Assembly (NCBI GenBank): GCA_004794655.1
Contig: SMMW01000052.1
Span: forward strand, 51,156 to 115,155
Direction: 5' to 3'
DNA length: 64,000 bases
Source of the DNA: Marisa cornuarietis
Lineage: Eukaryota; Mollusca; Gastropoda; Architaenioglossa; Ampullariidae
Shown here one piece after another: positions 44,000 through 57,100 of this stretch (position 1 is the first letter of the stretch; every line of letters starts with the position of its first letter). The position numbers and the translations under genes are program-made. Below the pieces are notes generated by a model. It worked only from the letters and a program-made list of their open reading frames with translations, had not been told where the DNA came from and made no database searches.

Positions 44000-45140
44000 A
44001 GCGTACTGAGATCACCTTAAATGGCCAGGGAAATGCACATAGTTATATTAAATCCAGCTGATTTTATTGTTGGTAATACATAAAATGTAAATACAACAAA
44101 ATATAAACCTGTTGGAAGTAATATATTTTTATTGTCTTTCACTTATTTTTCCAGAATAAAACTTTTAAACAATGTTGGTAGCCCTTTTTGCTCTTGATAC
44201 ATTAGGAAACTGGAAGATATCAATGACCAAAGGGAAAAGTTTTAGCATAGTTTGTTATTGGGGTTTTTTTTTTCTTTGGTAAATTTATTTTTTCCTGAGA
44301 ATATTCAGCTCTTGTAAATATCACAATACATGAGGGCTGACTCAACCATTTGTTGTTGTATCATATTGAAGATATTGCTGTGCTAAAATAAGAGTAGATT
44401 AGCAGATTATTCAGATGGATCTGCTTATTAATGTATGCACATTTTAATGAGCTTCTATCATGCTCTTTGAATTCAGTTGGGACAACTGGAATGCAAAAAG
44501 AAGAAAGGACGGTATATTTTTTGTTTTTGAGTTAGGGAGGCACACGTGCCTCCACCATAAGGAGATTTCACATTGTGGGGAGGGGGGATGAGTAGCAAGG
44601 GTATGTGAGAGAAAGGGGTTAAGGTTGGTTTGGAGGAAAGATCATTGCTCTATTATACCACGTGTTGCTTACTGTAGGTGGTCCCCTTTTCCATTTGTTG
44701 CTCATTGCCGCTGAGCCTTGGAGGCTTACTAGATCTGCAGTAGAGGCATTTAAATCTGATTGCCAGACCCCTTTGTTCCTGTTTTCTATCCTTGGGTATT
44801 GTTTTGTTTTTTTCAATCTATATTTATGATGTTTATAAATTTCTCATGGATTTTTTAGATTGTATTTACTTTACTTGATACTAGAGTTATGCTTGTTATA
44901 ATTTTGTTAATGGATGTTGAAAGAAGCCCATGCTGTTTAGCAGTAATGGTTAATCTGACTGCTTTCTAGTCGTATTTTTTAATTTTACTATTTTTAAAGG
45001 TGATATGTTCTCTCCCATTTATTCATTACCTGTTCGTTTATATAAATCTAAAATTGGAATAGCTTGCCGCCATCAATACTACTAACCATATTATGCCATA
45101 GTTGGGTGGAGCCAGATTTTTATGTTTAATGTCAGTTTAT
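44000..45140. other. intergenic, AT-rich
   Basis: Between the convergent genes. No gene, SINE or LINE recognised apart from an AATAAA at about 44154. Confidence 0.4.
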
Positions 45141-45149
45141 ATTGTTAGT

Positions 45150-45440
45150 CCTTTTTCACACCCTTCCTCCTTTTCCACTGATTACTACTTCCCTGCTTGT
45201 CTTCTTTATGCAAAATCACTATGCTCACAGTCCTTGTTATTGGGTTGCTCTTTGCGTTTTCTGTATTTGTTTTTATTCACCATCAGTACTATTGTTTCTT
45301 CTTTCGTAGTTCATATGTTATTTTCCTGTCCCTCGTATGTTGCCCATGTCTCATTATTGTTTTTTAGTGCTAAGAACATGCTCCTTAGAAGTTTGAGTAT
45401 AAGCTTTATAAATTTTTGCATTTATTATTTATTATTAGAC
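45150..45440 (+). mobile_element. diverged CR1/L2-group LINE 3' UTR fragment
   Basis: It aligns by eye with 56460-56735: CATCAGTACTATTG, then AGTGCTAAGAACATGCTC, then ATAAGCTTTATAAAT and a TTATTATTTATTATTA tail. More diverged than the 56 and 58 kb copies. Confidence 0.65.
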
Positions 45441-46309
45441 CTTCCTGAGTACTTCTCTTTCCTGTTTGTTTTCATTACACTCTAACAGCACATGAGATGC
45501 TGTCTCTGCAGGTCCATGTAAAGAGGATCATAATATGGTATTCCTCATTTAGTCTCATCCTAGTTCTTTTCCATTAATATGATGTGTGATTTGTAGAGAA
45601 GTAAAATATTGCTAAGCTATTTACTGTTTAATTCTGTTAATGTGGAGTGACCATAGGTCACATGACAACTAGAGAGCCATAATCCAAGACAGGTGTGTTC
45701 AGTGGCTTTAGAACACTCAGCTGTATTTAGCGTGATAAAAATCTTGTTATCTCTACCCGTTACAAATAAGGAAGGAAAACAAATCATTGCAGCGTGTGTA
45801 TATGTGTGTTTTCACGCATTTTTGTTACCTCGATAACTACACAAATCCACATCATTTGTCTGATTTTCACCAAATTTTGCAGGAATACTTTTGGCTTGGG
45901 GAAAGTCAAAGATCGTATTTTTTCATATTTATTTTACCAGTTTCACTCTTTGTGGCACTAAATTAAAAACTCTATTAATATTACACCAAGCAGTTTCAGA
46001 AAAGTTTCAAGCATCATTTTAGAGAATACCACTGTGAGGGAGAGAGAGAAACATGTGGTGGCACCATATGTATCTTCCTGTCAGTGGAAGCAGCAGTCTT
46101 CCACAGCATTTTAAACTTGACTGAAGGTGCACTGAGTATTGACCATCTTTATAGGACTACAGCATTGTAATGCTTGGATGTGTTAGTCACTTTACTTTTG
46201 TGCTCTATAAAAGGATACATGTCTGATTGCCTCCCCTTTTGTTTGGAAAGGGTTTTTACATAAAATTCTGAACTCGGAGTTGTCACCAAAAAAAAAATTT
46301 CAAAACCAA

Positions 46310-46520
46310 TTCCACCAATACAATGTCTCTCGTTCCTTCTGTTGCTTTACCGTTCCCAATCCTCTATGGAGGCAGGTATCCATTCCTAACAACTGTGTCA
46401 ACTAGGGAAAGTTTACTTACCACATGGGTATTGAACCGGCACCTTTGGGTTTGGACAGGTGCTCTAACCAATCAGCTATCCCCTTCCCTCAAAATACTGC
46501 ATTTGACTGCAAGCTAACTA
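46310..46520 (-). mobile_element. tRNA-derived SINE (family C)
   Basis: On the - strand GATAGCTGATTGGTTAGAGC (A box) and GGTGCCGGTTCAATACCC (B box) are spaced as in a tRNA gene, followed by ATGTGGTAAGTAAAC and further unrelated body. The head is well preserved, but no second copy exists here to define its ends. Confidence 0.6.
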
Positions 46521-48019
46521 TATTCCTCAGCATCACTATCGGTCGAATCTGTGACACCCACCCCCAATCATACCAGTAAACATGATATATAAGCACTACC
46601 TCGCCATCAGATTTTATGCCTGTGCACATATCTACAAGTGATTTAAAAAAAATACTGAAGAAGCCTGAAAAATTTATAAGAATATAATTTATAAGATTTA
46701 TAAGAATGCAGTGTCAACAAATAACTGGATCAAGAAACATTCATCTTGAATTTTTGCACAAACATGATTCATTATTTCAACATTTTAAACAACAAAATTG
46801 GTATTACAGCAATTAAATACATATTTGTAAATGTGTTTCAACACATTGTTGCGAATGATGACAAAATAACTGGATGTCAAAACAAGTCTGGACTTGAGTA
46901 AGAAATGCAGCACAGCGGAAAATTCAAAGTTCAAAGTTTATGGGAATCGCGAGGGAAGGAAAAAAAAGACTTTGATAATGACTTTTGTTTTGGCCACAGA
47001 AATCTATCATAACAGACAGTAACCAAAGGCATTTGAGCAGTTCCTAATGTCATTAATGTCATTTTTGGGGGGAGAAGGGATTGAGCATACAATGATCATG
47101 CTTCACATGACACACTGAAACATTTGCCTGACAAAAATAAATTAAATCATCAATGTAGCATCTGTTCACAGATTTTGCAGTGCAAATCTACAAAGTCATT
47201 AGGAATCTATGGTAAAAGCATATTAAATTAGACTTGCAAATGTCTCATGTCTAGATCACTAGGATCAAAATGATAGTGAAACAGAAACACCAACTGTGAC
47301 CTTCTCACCAGCACATGATCTTTATGCTGAGATAGACAAGATAGAAGAAACCCTTTCAGTTTACACTATGTTGCCATTCTCTAGACAATGCTGCATGTGT
47401 TCATGTCAGTGTGTGTTGTCATCTTTTTTTTATAAAGCACCATGATCTGTCCATAGGACCGGGATATGGTGCTATATAAATTTATTGTAAAATTATTATT
47501 AACCCCAAAATCTAAGCTGTAAACTCTCCTCCCATTTAAGTAGTTGTACAACAATATAATGAGTAGCCTAAAGACAAGGTCGGCTTCTAGCCATAGTATC
47601 TTTGGTAGTCCATTGTCAGAACTTCCCTTGACTGGACTATTCAATGCTTTAACAATCTTGTCTGTACCTCTTTTCAGCACATTTTGCAGATGCATAATTT
47701 AAATACAAGTTAGTGCCTTTCACAAACATTTTATCACTGTATTGCACTAATCACACCCATGCCAACTTGCTGGATCAATTAGAATCATAAGCGCCAGCCA
47801 TAAAAGTATTCAGGACAGAAGATGTGCCTTTCATCACCAAGTATTTTTTGCTTATGTTGAATTTAGCAAACAGGTGCTGTCAGTATCCATAATTAGGAGG
47901 TGATGAAAAGACATTACTGTAGTCACACCTCACAATACAAAATATTTGCCCTCTGAACTCTCTCCGAATAAGCATTTCTAGCAGGTGACACATGATGTCT
48001 AGCAAGATGCCATAAAGGA
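46520..48019. other. intergenic and NPAT 3' flank
   Basis: No gene. At 47430-47500 GGTGCTATATAAATTTATTG with TTATTATTA is another LINE-like tail (+ orientation). TTTATT at about 47481 gives an AATAAA on the - strand that could end NPAT. Confidence 0.35.
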
Positions 48020-48100
48020 TCATTTTTTATGCACTATCTCTGACAGAAACTTGTCCACATCCATGTGTTTTAATTTGTCCAGGTTGTATCGAGCCTTTTT
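48020..48100 (-). CDS. NPAT: NPAT terminal exon
   Basis: Acceptor TATTTTCCAG; 26 codons then TGA at 48022-48020. KKARYNLDKLKHMDVDKFL carries the conserved extreme C-terminus of NPAT. Confidence 0.92.
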   Translation of the reverse strand, partial: KKARYNLDKLKHMDVDKFLSEIVHKK

Positions 48101-51100
48101 CTGGAAAATAATAGAAAAATGTTATTTTTTTTATTTGGTTGACAACAGAAATGGGAAATCAATATCTAATTTAGCATAAACATAACTTCTACAGCTTAAG
48201 TCCTGAAGACTAAGACTTGTAAATTAAGCCCTAGATCAATGCAAACGTACCTGCACTGGTCTTGTAGATGCACAGAGATTGCGTTTTATGCCGGGTCTTG
48301 TTGGTGTTGTCAAAGTATCATTGGTGCCTCGCCTGTTTTCTGCACCCCCCATGGCCCCCACTACAGCAATAGATGCAAGAGTGTGGGCTGCTTGAACCAT
48401 GCTTGGGGATTCAGCAGACAAAGGGCGATGGGACACTGAGACTTGGGCCTGTTGTGGAGCTGCACTGCGTAAAATTGCCGATATTTCAGCTGCAGTTTTG
48501 GCTTGCACAACAACTGCATTTCCAGTGGTGGTGTTGGCAGTTACCGGCAACATACCATCTGACAATGATAAGGTTGCTGGTACCTGTGTTCCCTGAAAGT
48601 GGGCAGTAGCTGAGTTTCCAATGTGTGATGAGGATGCACCTGTTGTAAAGGCAAGAGAATGCTTTTGCCTTTAGTCTGATTCTTCTGTGGCAAAGTTCAT
48701 ACACTGTATTTACAAAAAGAACATGGACTTTCTCTAGTATTTGTGTACTAGCATGCATTATATGCCATATAAAATTTGATCAAGACAAGAGCAACAAGTT
48801 TAGAATTCACCAAATCAAGAGAATGGGAATGTTTATGCCAAAACTTCTTGTTTCAGTGATAGGATCTCATAACAAGAGTTTTAGTCATTCACAAACCATA
48901 CTCTGCTCACCCTGATCAGCCTGTCCTGCAAGCTGTACCCACATCTGTGGAGAAGACAAGGCAGTTCCTGGCTGCTGCAAAGACAGAACCCTGTCCCTGG
49001 ATAGGCCAACATTTTGTGTTGATGCAGATGTGACGGTTGTGTTAGACATGACACCAGCACCAAAAGCACATCCCCCTCTCTGGCCCTTCGCTGGCTTTTC
49101 CGCAGGAGGATTTCCAGCATTTGCTGAAACATGAACACCACCATGAACACCGATATGATTAAGCTGATTCGTGATGATGGTAGGATGAGGAATTTGCTGC
49201 TGCTGCTGCTGTTGTGGAATTTCTAGCTGAAGCTGTTGCTGTAATCTTGCTCCTGGTAAAGTGGGCACATGGAAGGATATGCCAACCTCTCGAAACACAT
49301 CGCCTCTGGCTGTGACCAAAGGTGCTGCACTTACTGTTGCTCCTATGTTTGTGCTCCCGTTAACTGCAGACAGACCAGACTGCACAGCAGTTCCACATGT
49401 GCTCTTTGCAGCTGGTTCACCTTGCCACATAGTGGGTCCAACAGGTGTGATGGCCATAACAGGAGTGATACTGACAGGGCGAGGAAGAATAGGTTTGTAC
49501 CCTTTCTGCTGTAACTGCTCATATACATCTAGCATTGGCACAGTTACTCCCATAGCCTCAACAGGTCTGCTGTTAGCTCCCATAGCCTCAACTGGTCTGT
49601 TGTTGGCTCCCATAGCTTGAACAGGTTTACTGTTGGCTCTCATGACTATCTTTTTGCCTTTCTTTCCCTGATTGTTCCTAAGTTTTGGTGCTTTTGCACT
49701 AGCCATTTCTGAATTTTTTCTTTCTGTTGTCAAAACCTGCCCCACTGCTTCTATAGGACAAACATTCAAAGTCCGAGCATACACACTGGAGAGCACTCCT
49801 ACAAAATTGGATGAGCGATTTCCAGATGGACATGTTACTTTGCTGGTCTGTGTGTGAAAATACCCTCCATTGGGATATATTTCCTCTGTGTTGCTCTGGC
49901 GAGAACCTGTCACTGCTTCACTTGTAGAGATTCCTTCCCCAACTTCCTTTCTCCCCTCAGCTGCACTGCTCACAGGGGACAGATGTATTCTGTTGCCTTG
50001 CATCAAAACACCTTGCAGTGGCTGAGGATTTACTAGCAGTATACTAGTCTTACCAGGTGAAAAGGTCACATCATAAACTTCTGTCTCCTCCAGTGGTCTA
50101 TCCTGGGCCTGTTGACTTGTATGTCTTGCAGAATCTTCTGCCAGGACTTGAATCTTACCTACAGCTGTTTTGCTTGCACAAGGTGGTGAAGGTGTGAAAG
50201 CTCTGGAAGCTGCATTTTTCTTGAAGGGAGGCGTGGCCAAGGTTTCCATACCCCCTTGTGTGACAGGTGAGTGCGGGTTGGGAGGAAATTCCGCACAGTG
50301 TGTGAAGTTAAGATCTGGAAGTGTCAAATCACAGGTGTCAGAATTCACCACCACAGGTCCATTTCCATGAGGCTCCGAGTGGCTCAGTTTCACAATACTC
50401 ACAAAATTATCAGTAGAACTGCTGTCATTTTCTGCCAAACCTTGAAGTGCCTTAACTGCTGCTTCTGTCTCATCCAGACCCTCTTCATCTCCATTTTCTG
50501 TTCTGTGGCATTCTTGCGCATCGTTACATCTTTCCTGAGCACCAGGTGTGGAGGTCTTATGTAGTCCTGACACATGGTGTTCTGGGTGGGACTTTTGTCT
50601 GATCACTAGGCAGTCATTATTATCACAACTGACAGGAGTCTCCTGATCATGATGATGCCTGGACTGATCTAAAGTATGTGCAGAAGGTGAGGCTGGTGTC
50701 AAAGGCACAGCAGGTGATGGAACTGTCAAAGTAGCAGGAGAGTGGATGGGACCCACATCAAACATAGAATGAAAAGGATACTGTGTTGCATTGTTTGCAG
50801 CAGACAAAACAGAAGATTCTGAAACAAAGATCGCAAATTATATTTTAATAACCTCTATGCTCTTTGTATGCAAAGATTATATATGTATACAGAAGAAGAC
50901 AGGACATAGGTATACATTATTAATAATATGACTTTTGGCCAAGTGTTTTAGTGGAAAACAGATTGAGGGTCAATGAAAACCTTAAAAAACCTCTAAAAGA
51001 TTTATTTTGACAATTCATATATGCAGACAAATGGACCAAAGTCTGTGAGGAACCTCTCCTTTGGAAGGAGACAGTCTTTTTTAGTTTTTCTTCCTACAGA

Positions 51101-54100
51101 AAATACAATAAATAATGTTCACTTCACATTTGTGACTGTTGTAACAGAATGAATGACAAAAAAAACAAGAAACCTGAAATATTTCCCCCAGTAAGAGTTT
51201 GTGATTATCATTTCTTTTACTCTCTTTCTCTCTAACCAGCCCCCCCCCTAACACTTTACAGGGCTGGCTGCCTTGCCGTGATATTGCCTTATTGCCCCCG
51301 CCCCCAACACACACACTCTTGATCTCCGTCACTCACTCATTTACTTGTTCACAGCAGAAAATTCTGTGGAATTTTCAAGAAATCTCCAAGAAAATAACTA
51401 ATGACACCATGGCTAACTTACGACTAGTTGTTCGGGACAAAGTTATGGGCTTGATGCGGCGCAATGGTCCTTGCTTTTGAATTTCTACGCCAGCTGGCTC
51501 TCTACTGGAAGTAAAGCTACAACCCAGAAACTGCTTAGCTTCAGAACTGTCTGCAATAAATTAATATATAAATTGATGCTTCCCGTGCAATTAAACAAAT
51601 AAACAAAATCTTCTGAATGAAAGTTTTGCTAAAGTTTATCATAAATGAAAAGAATCATTTTTTAATTTTGTCAGATAGTACAACCTCCTCATTAAGAGCT
51701 TTCGTATTGCGATCCCCTTTTAGACACAACCCAAAAATGTACAGACATCTTTTGCTACATGTCATTTTTATTACAACTACCTCCATAACAGTAGCTTTAA
51801 TATATAAAATTTGCACGAGAAAACTATTAGGTGTCAATTCGTCAATGAAGAAAAAAAAATCACTTACTCTGGGCTTTCAAAGAAAGTGTGATAGGTCTCA
51901 CTCGACGAAAAGGTCCATGCTTCTCAACCCTCTCTTTCAGTTGTTCTGGATGAGAAAAAGTAAAGGAAGTCTGTGACTGACTCTTTTCTGCTGTCAGTGT
52001 TTCCTCCTGCTGCACACTCTGCTCTCCACGTTCCAGTAAAATATCTTCCCCCCCAGCACTCTCACAGACAGCAGGCACGCTGCAACTGCTTAATGAAGCC
52101 GTGCTGTTTGCAGTTCTGCATGCGTCCTTAGGATCTGCTGCAGACTCAACCAGGTACCTGCTTGGCGACACTGCCTCACTGCTAATTTTATGGTTTCCTT
52201 CTTTTCTTGGAGAACAGATAGAGGAGAACTTTGAAGTATGGGATTGAGCCTTAGCAGCTGAGTTACTTCTCTTACCCTCTTGTTTATTTGTGCTCTTCTG
52301 AGATGTCCTTATTCTGCTGCTTAACTTAACAATCTGTGCACTGGTGTCAGGTAGTGTAACAGCTTCCACAATTAAATTACCTGATTTCTTTCTAGGACTA
52401 GTTCTTACTGCTCTAGCTTGAGTGACTCCATCTCTGCAGGTATGACTACTGGATAATGCATGGTTTGTTTTGTCTTTTGATATGCTTACTCTGTCATTAG
52501 ACGAGCACAAGGCATCCATTTTATTGCTAAGCGAAGATACACCACTCAATTTGTTTAACTTACTACCATTCTTTTTACAGGAAATGGCTTTTCTTTTTTG
52601 TCTGCTCACAAAAGCTGCAGATGCTTTAGGTCTATTTCTAGAAATTTCTTGGAGTTTTGCACGTTTGCAACTTTTTGCATTTATTATTTTCTTTGGCTTT
52701 TTAGGTGTGAGTTGCTGCTTGCACTGGAGATGAGCTGATGTAAAACTTAGCTTCTGATGTGACTCAGTGAAAGTTTCCAATGAAACTGTGTGGGTGGCTT
52801 TTCCCTTGTTCTTCTTCCGCACTATTTCAATCAGTGGACAATCTGAGTCTATTTCTGAATCTGAAGAGGAGGAACAGGTAAAGATGCTAAAGTCATCTAA
52901 ATCGGTATTTGAGAGTACTTTTTCTCTAGCATTGTTGCTCTGGGTCCCGATGGATGATGTCTTCTTAGACGGAGTGATCCCTGCTTCTGCTTCTGTCAAA
53001 GCAAACTGAGAAGAACAGTTCTTCAGATGAACCACTCGATCTCCCACTTCCTGCTTTCTAGGACTCTTGGCAACTGAATTCTGTGAAGGAAACGTCTGAT
53101 TATATCTCACTATATGCATATTGGATTCTCTAGGACTTGAGGCAGATGTTGGCGAAGAAAATACTGGGGAGTTACTTCTAGAGAGAGCACCATAGCACCC
53201 AATTTTAGTCGACAGTGCCCTAAAAATATTTCTTTCTGGTGTTCTGTGTTGTGAAATTCTTTTCTGCAAATGAGGTGAACCAGGGAAGGGTCGACGCACA
53301 GGATTTTTCTGTCCAAGACTTTGTTTCCTGAGAGGTGATGTCTTCCTCAAAGGATGAAAACTGCTCAGTCTCTTACTTGGTGTTGTAAATCCAATCTGCT
53401 GAAAATGCTTCAGTGGACTGTTACTCTCTCCAGGGGCTTTGCTAAGTGGAGTCCTACTCTTATGTGGAGTTTGGTTTCTAGAACATGCCTGAAGCTTTTG
53501 TGGGGATGTGAATTCATTAGTCAGGTCTATAGGTATTTCCAGCTCTCCAGATTCAATCTGTTGTGCTAAGTACTGTTGCACAGCAATGGGCAGTAAAGGC
53601 ACTGACAACTCCAATTCATGGCCTACTGAAGTAATTCCCGCATCACAACTTCTACCCTCCTCTACAGAAGAGTATTTATCTGTTTCGGAGGCATTCTTCT
53701 GAGGGGAGGAAGACGCCTGAGACTGCTTAACATTTTGCTCTAACAGCTGAATAGATGTACCACTCTCAGCCGAAGCAGTTTTAACAGGACCAACACCAAC
53801 AGAACATCCATCAGAACCTGAAGACGAAGGCACAACAGACTGATGTGAAAGGCAGTGCTCTGAGATCTGGCCTTCTTTCGAAGACTCACTTCCAGAAAGA
53901 CGTTCAGGTACTGAACAAGACAAAGGACTTGAAACTAGCTGTTGAGCTGGTTCCTCATCATCCTGCACTGAAGTCTGATTTGGGTGCCGTGTGCAGGAAA
54001 AATGTGGTGCGTCTGTCCTAGAGGAAATGCTGTTTTGGGTTCTTTGAGCTTCCTCATTTAGATCTGGTATTTTTTCACCAGAAGAATCTGTGGTACTAAA

Positions 54101-57100
54101 TGCCACCTGTTGAAAAGCTGGCTGAGAGCTTTCTGGTGCAGGTATGTGGACACTTCTGACAGCGACAGTGTTTAAGCTTGGAGAGTTGCTACCCACTGAC
54201 TCTGATAAGTTCCGAGATGGAGACTGTATATTTTTGTCACAGACATTTGGCTGGTCTCTGGCAAGCAGTGAAACACAAGATCTATGCATCCCAGCAGCCA
54301 AAGAATGAGCAAGCGAAGATTTTGATAGGTGAGCCATATTCTCTAGAGTCTTTTCAGCTTGCAGTTCCTGCTGACATTTATCTGCCTGCAATGCTTTCTT
54401 CAGCCGCAGCAAACCTAGAGTCCCAGCTGGGTCACACCCTGCTGAAGAACTAACTTGAGGGGAATGATCCATGCAAATTTTTTCTGAGCTGGAAAAACTG
54501 TAACTTTTAGATTGAATCTTTTCTGAAATGGCTGATTCTGGTGCAGAACCTTTTCCTCCAGGGTCACTTCTTTTGCTCCTATCACTGTCCACCATATAAT
54601 GGACACCTGTCTCAACACCTGTCAAAACAGTGGCACCTGCAACATCACAATAATGACAGCTAGAGGGTGAACCATCATTATCACCTACAGCAGACAGGCT
54701 TGATGCAGAGTTGCTATGCATTAAGACACATGCAAACTGCTCTGGCAACACGGCTGATTTTCCAGGTGATAACCAGACTCCATGGGACACATGCGAGCAA
54801 GATATCACATCTTTCTGCCATTTTTGTGAATCTCCAACAGCTGTCACACCTTGCACTGAAGACACTCCTTTATTCTGACTAGCGGTTACCGTTTCTGTGG
54901 TTTCTTTAGTATGACAACACATGTTTAGATATTTCTGCTGCTCAGGTTCAGCAACTTCAATATTGCTCCCATGTTGTGAAACCACATCAGGACATAAAAG
55001 ACTCACTTCACCTTGAATGTCAATTTCACAAGAGTCTGCCAGTGACCTGGAAGTACCGAATGAGTTTATAATTTCACTTGTTGCATGAACTATTATCTGT
55101 CTGCTACTTTGTGATGCTTTCTGATGGCCTGTCACAGTACTGCTACTGACTTCACTTCCTAACTCGTCTGTGATTGCTGCTAATCTCAAAATTTGGGGAT
55201 CACACATTGCGTTTAGGTCAGGTTTCTCAGCATGCTGATCTGCCTTCTGGTTTTCTGATAACCTGTTTGTGTTATTAGTGATTGTATCCTGGGAAGAATG
55301 GTTTGAAGACGTGGAAGCCACAGGAATATCATTCATGCCTTGTCTGGATGTTGACTTCTCTTGGTCAGAGTGTCCAGGTTGACTTGACTGTAGTTGCGTC
55401 ATGTGAATGAATCCTCTGGTGTTATGATTCTCACTGACATCTACCATCATCTGTCCTTCTTGCTGAAGGATGGCCTTTGAACTTGTCTGGTCTTCCTGCT
55501 GTTGAGAAGAGGCCAACAGTTTGTGACCTACAGGTGAGGATGAAGCATCAGGCTCTGACTGAGATGGGCAAGATGCATGAAGAAGTGGCATGAACGATGG
55601 AGAAGCTGAAACAAAGAACCCAGACTTCTACATCAAGGAACAATTATACAGAACAAGCCTTCAATGATGTATATAAATAAATAAAAAAAAGGTAAACATT
55701 CCAACAGAAAAAAATGAAAATGACAACCAATCAATGTCAATTAATCACAGTCCTTTACCATTCTGTACCTTCCCCCATACCCAAAAAGTAAATCTTTATT
55801 TTGCATTTACTTTAAACAAATTTGATAAAACGCATCTTAATTACCAAACACAGATACATGTATGTGTAAACTCAGATTGGTAAACACTTAAAGAATGCTC
55901 ACTATGTATCTTATCTTGGTCATCCTGCACAGAATTTGTAGCATGTCTGCTGCCAAACTCACGTTCAATATACTCCTCCCTGTCTACTCATAAAAAAATA
56001 AAAAAATAAAAGTATTTTCTTGATATATGTCAGTTATAACAGTAGACAATACATAACAAACAAAGCTTTAATTGCAACATAAAACTGGGGGCATGGCCAT
56101 GAAAGAAATGGTGCTTAGAGCCACAAAACGGTACCATATCACTCCTCTCCTTTGTTTTCTACACTGGCTACCCATTCGTTCTCGCATTCAGTACAAACTG
56201 TCTGTGCTGTGTTTTAATTTCTTTGCTGGCTCCTGTCCTATTTCTCTTAACTTCACATCCCTTACGTTCCGGCCAGACAACTACGCTCTTCGTTTGATGA
56301 CCCTATCCTAACTGTTCCTGTCACCAGAACAACAACATATGGTCACATGATTTTTGGCTACTGTGCAGTAAAACAATGGAACTCTATCCCTTTCCACATC
56401 CGCCACCTTCCTACAACTGAATCCTTCAAATCTGCACTGAAAACGCACACAATGCTCGTCCTTTTTACCCTCCCCCCTTCTACTCCTTTTTTTTCTCCCC
56501 ATCTTTCTCTGCAGAATCGCTGTATTCTCTGTTCCTGTTACTTGCCTTCTTGTGTTTTCTATCTTTGTTTTCTGTTTGTCATCAGTACTGTCGTTTATTC
56601 TTCCGGCCCTCATGTTCTATCCATTTAGTCCATGTCTCTTCCCCGTTTTAAGCGCTAAGATCATGCTCTCTATGAGCGTGAATATGCGCTATAAAAATCT
56701 TCATTTATTATTATTATTATTAAATGGCAATGAAAGTAGTCCTAGTTCAATTCTCAAATATTCATCTTCTAATATAAATGATGTGACAAATTCTTTTACA
56801 GAATAAGACATGCCCTCCATAAATAACCACACTTGTTAAGAATGAGGCATGCTCCAAGTTTACCTGTATTGAAAAGTTCAAAGAGAGACTGGAAGATTGG
56901 GTCACTTCGCGTCACCCTGATGATATCATTAACAGCTTCCTCTGGCATGTTCTTGTGACTCTGTAGAAATTAGTAGTGGGGGGTTAGGATGGAAGAGTCA
57001 GAGAAGGATTCTATGATAATCACTACATTTATCATCTGTTTCATCTCAAATGGATTTTAAAAATAAGCCATAACATTATTTCTGATACTACTAGCAACTG

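Noticed and set aside
49261..49620. Sense-strand 119-codon frame across NPAT exon
   Set aside because: Shadow of the - strand NPAT coding sequence and its tandem repeat.
55920..55985. Possible 17-bp NPAT micro-exon between an AG and a GTGAGT
   Set aside because: Its length would break the phase; the 56864-56960 exon joins directly to the 3738-bp exon in frame.
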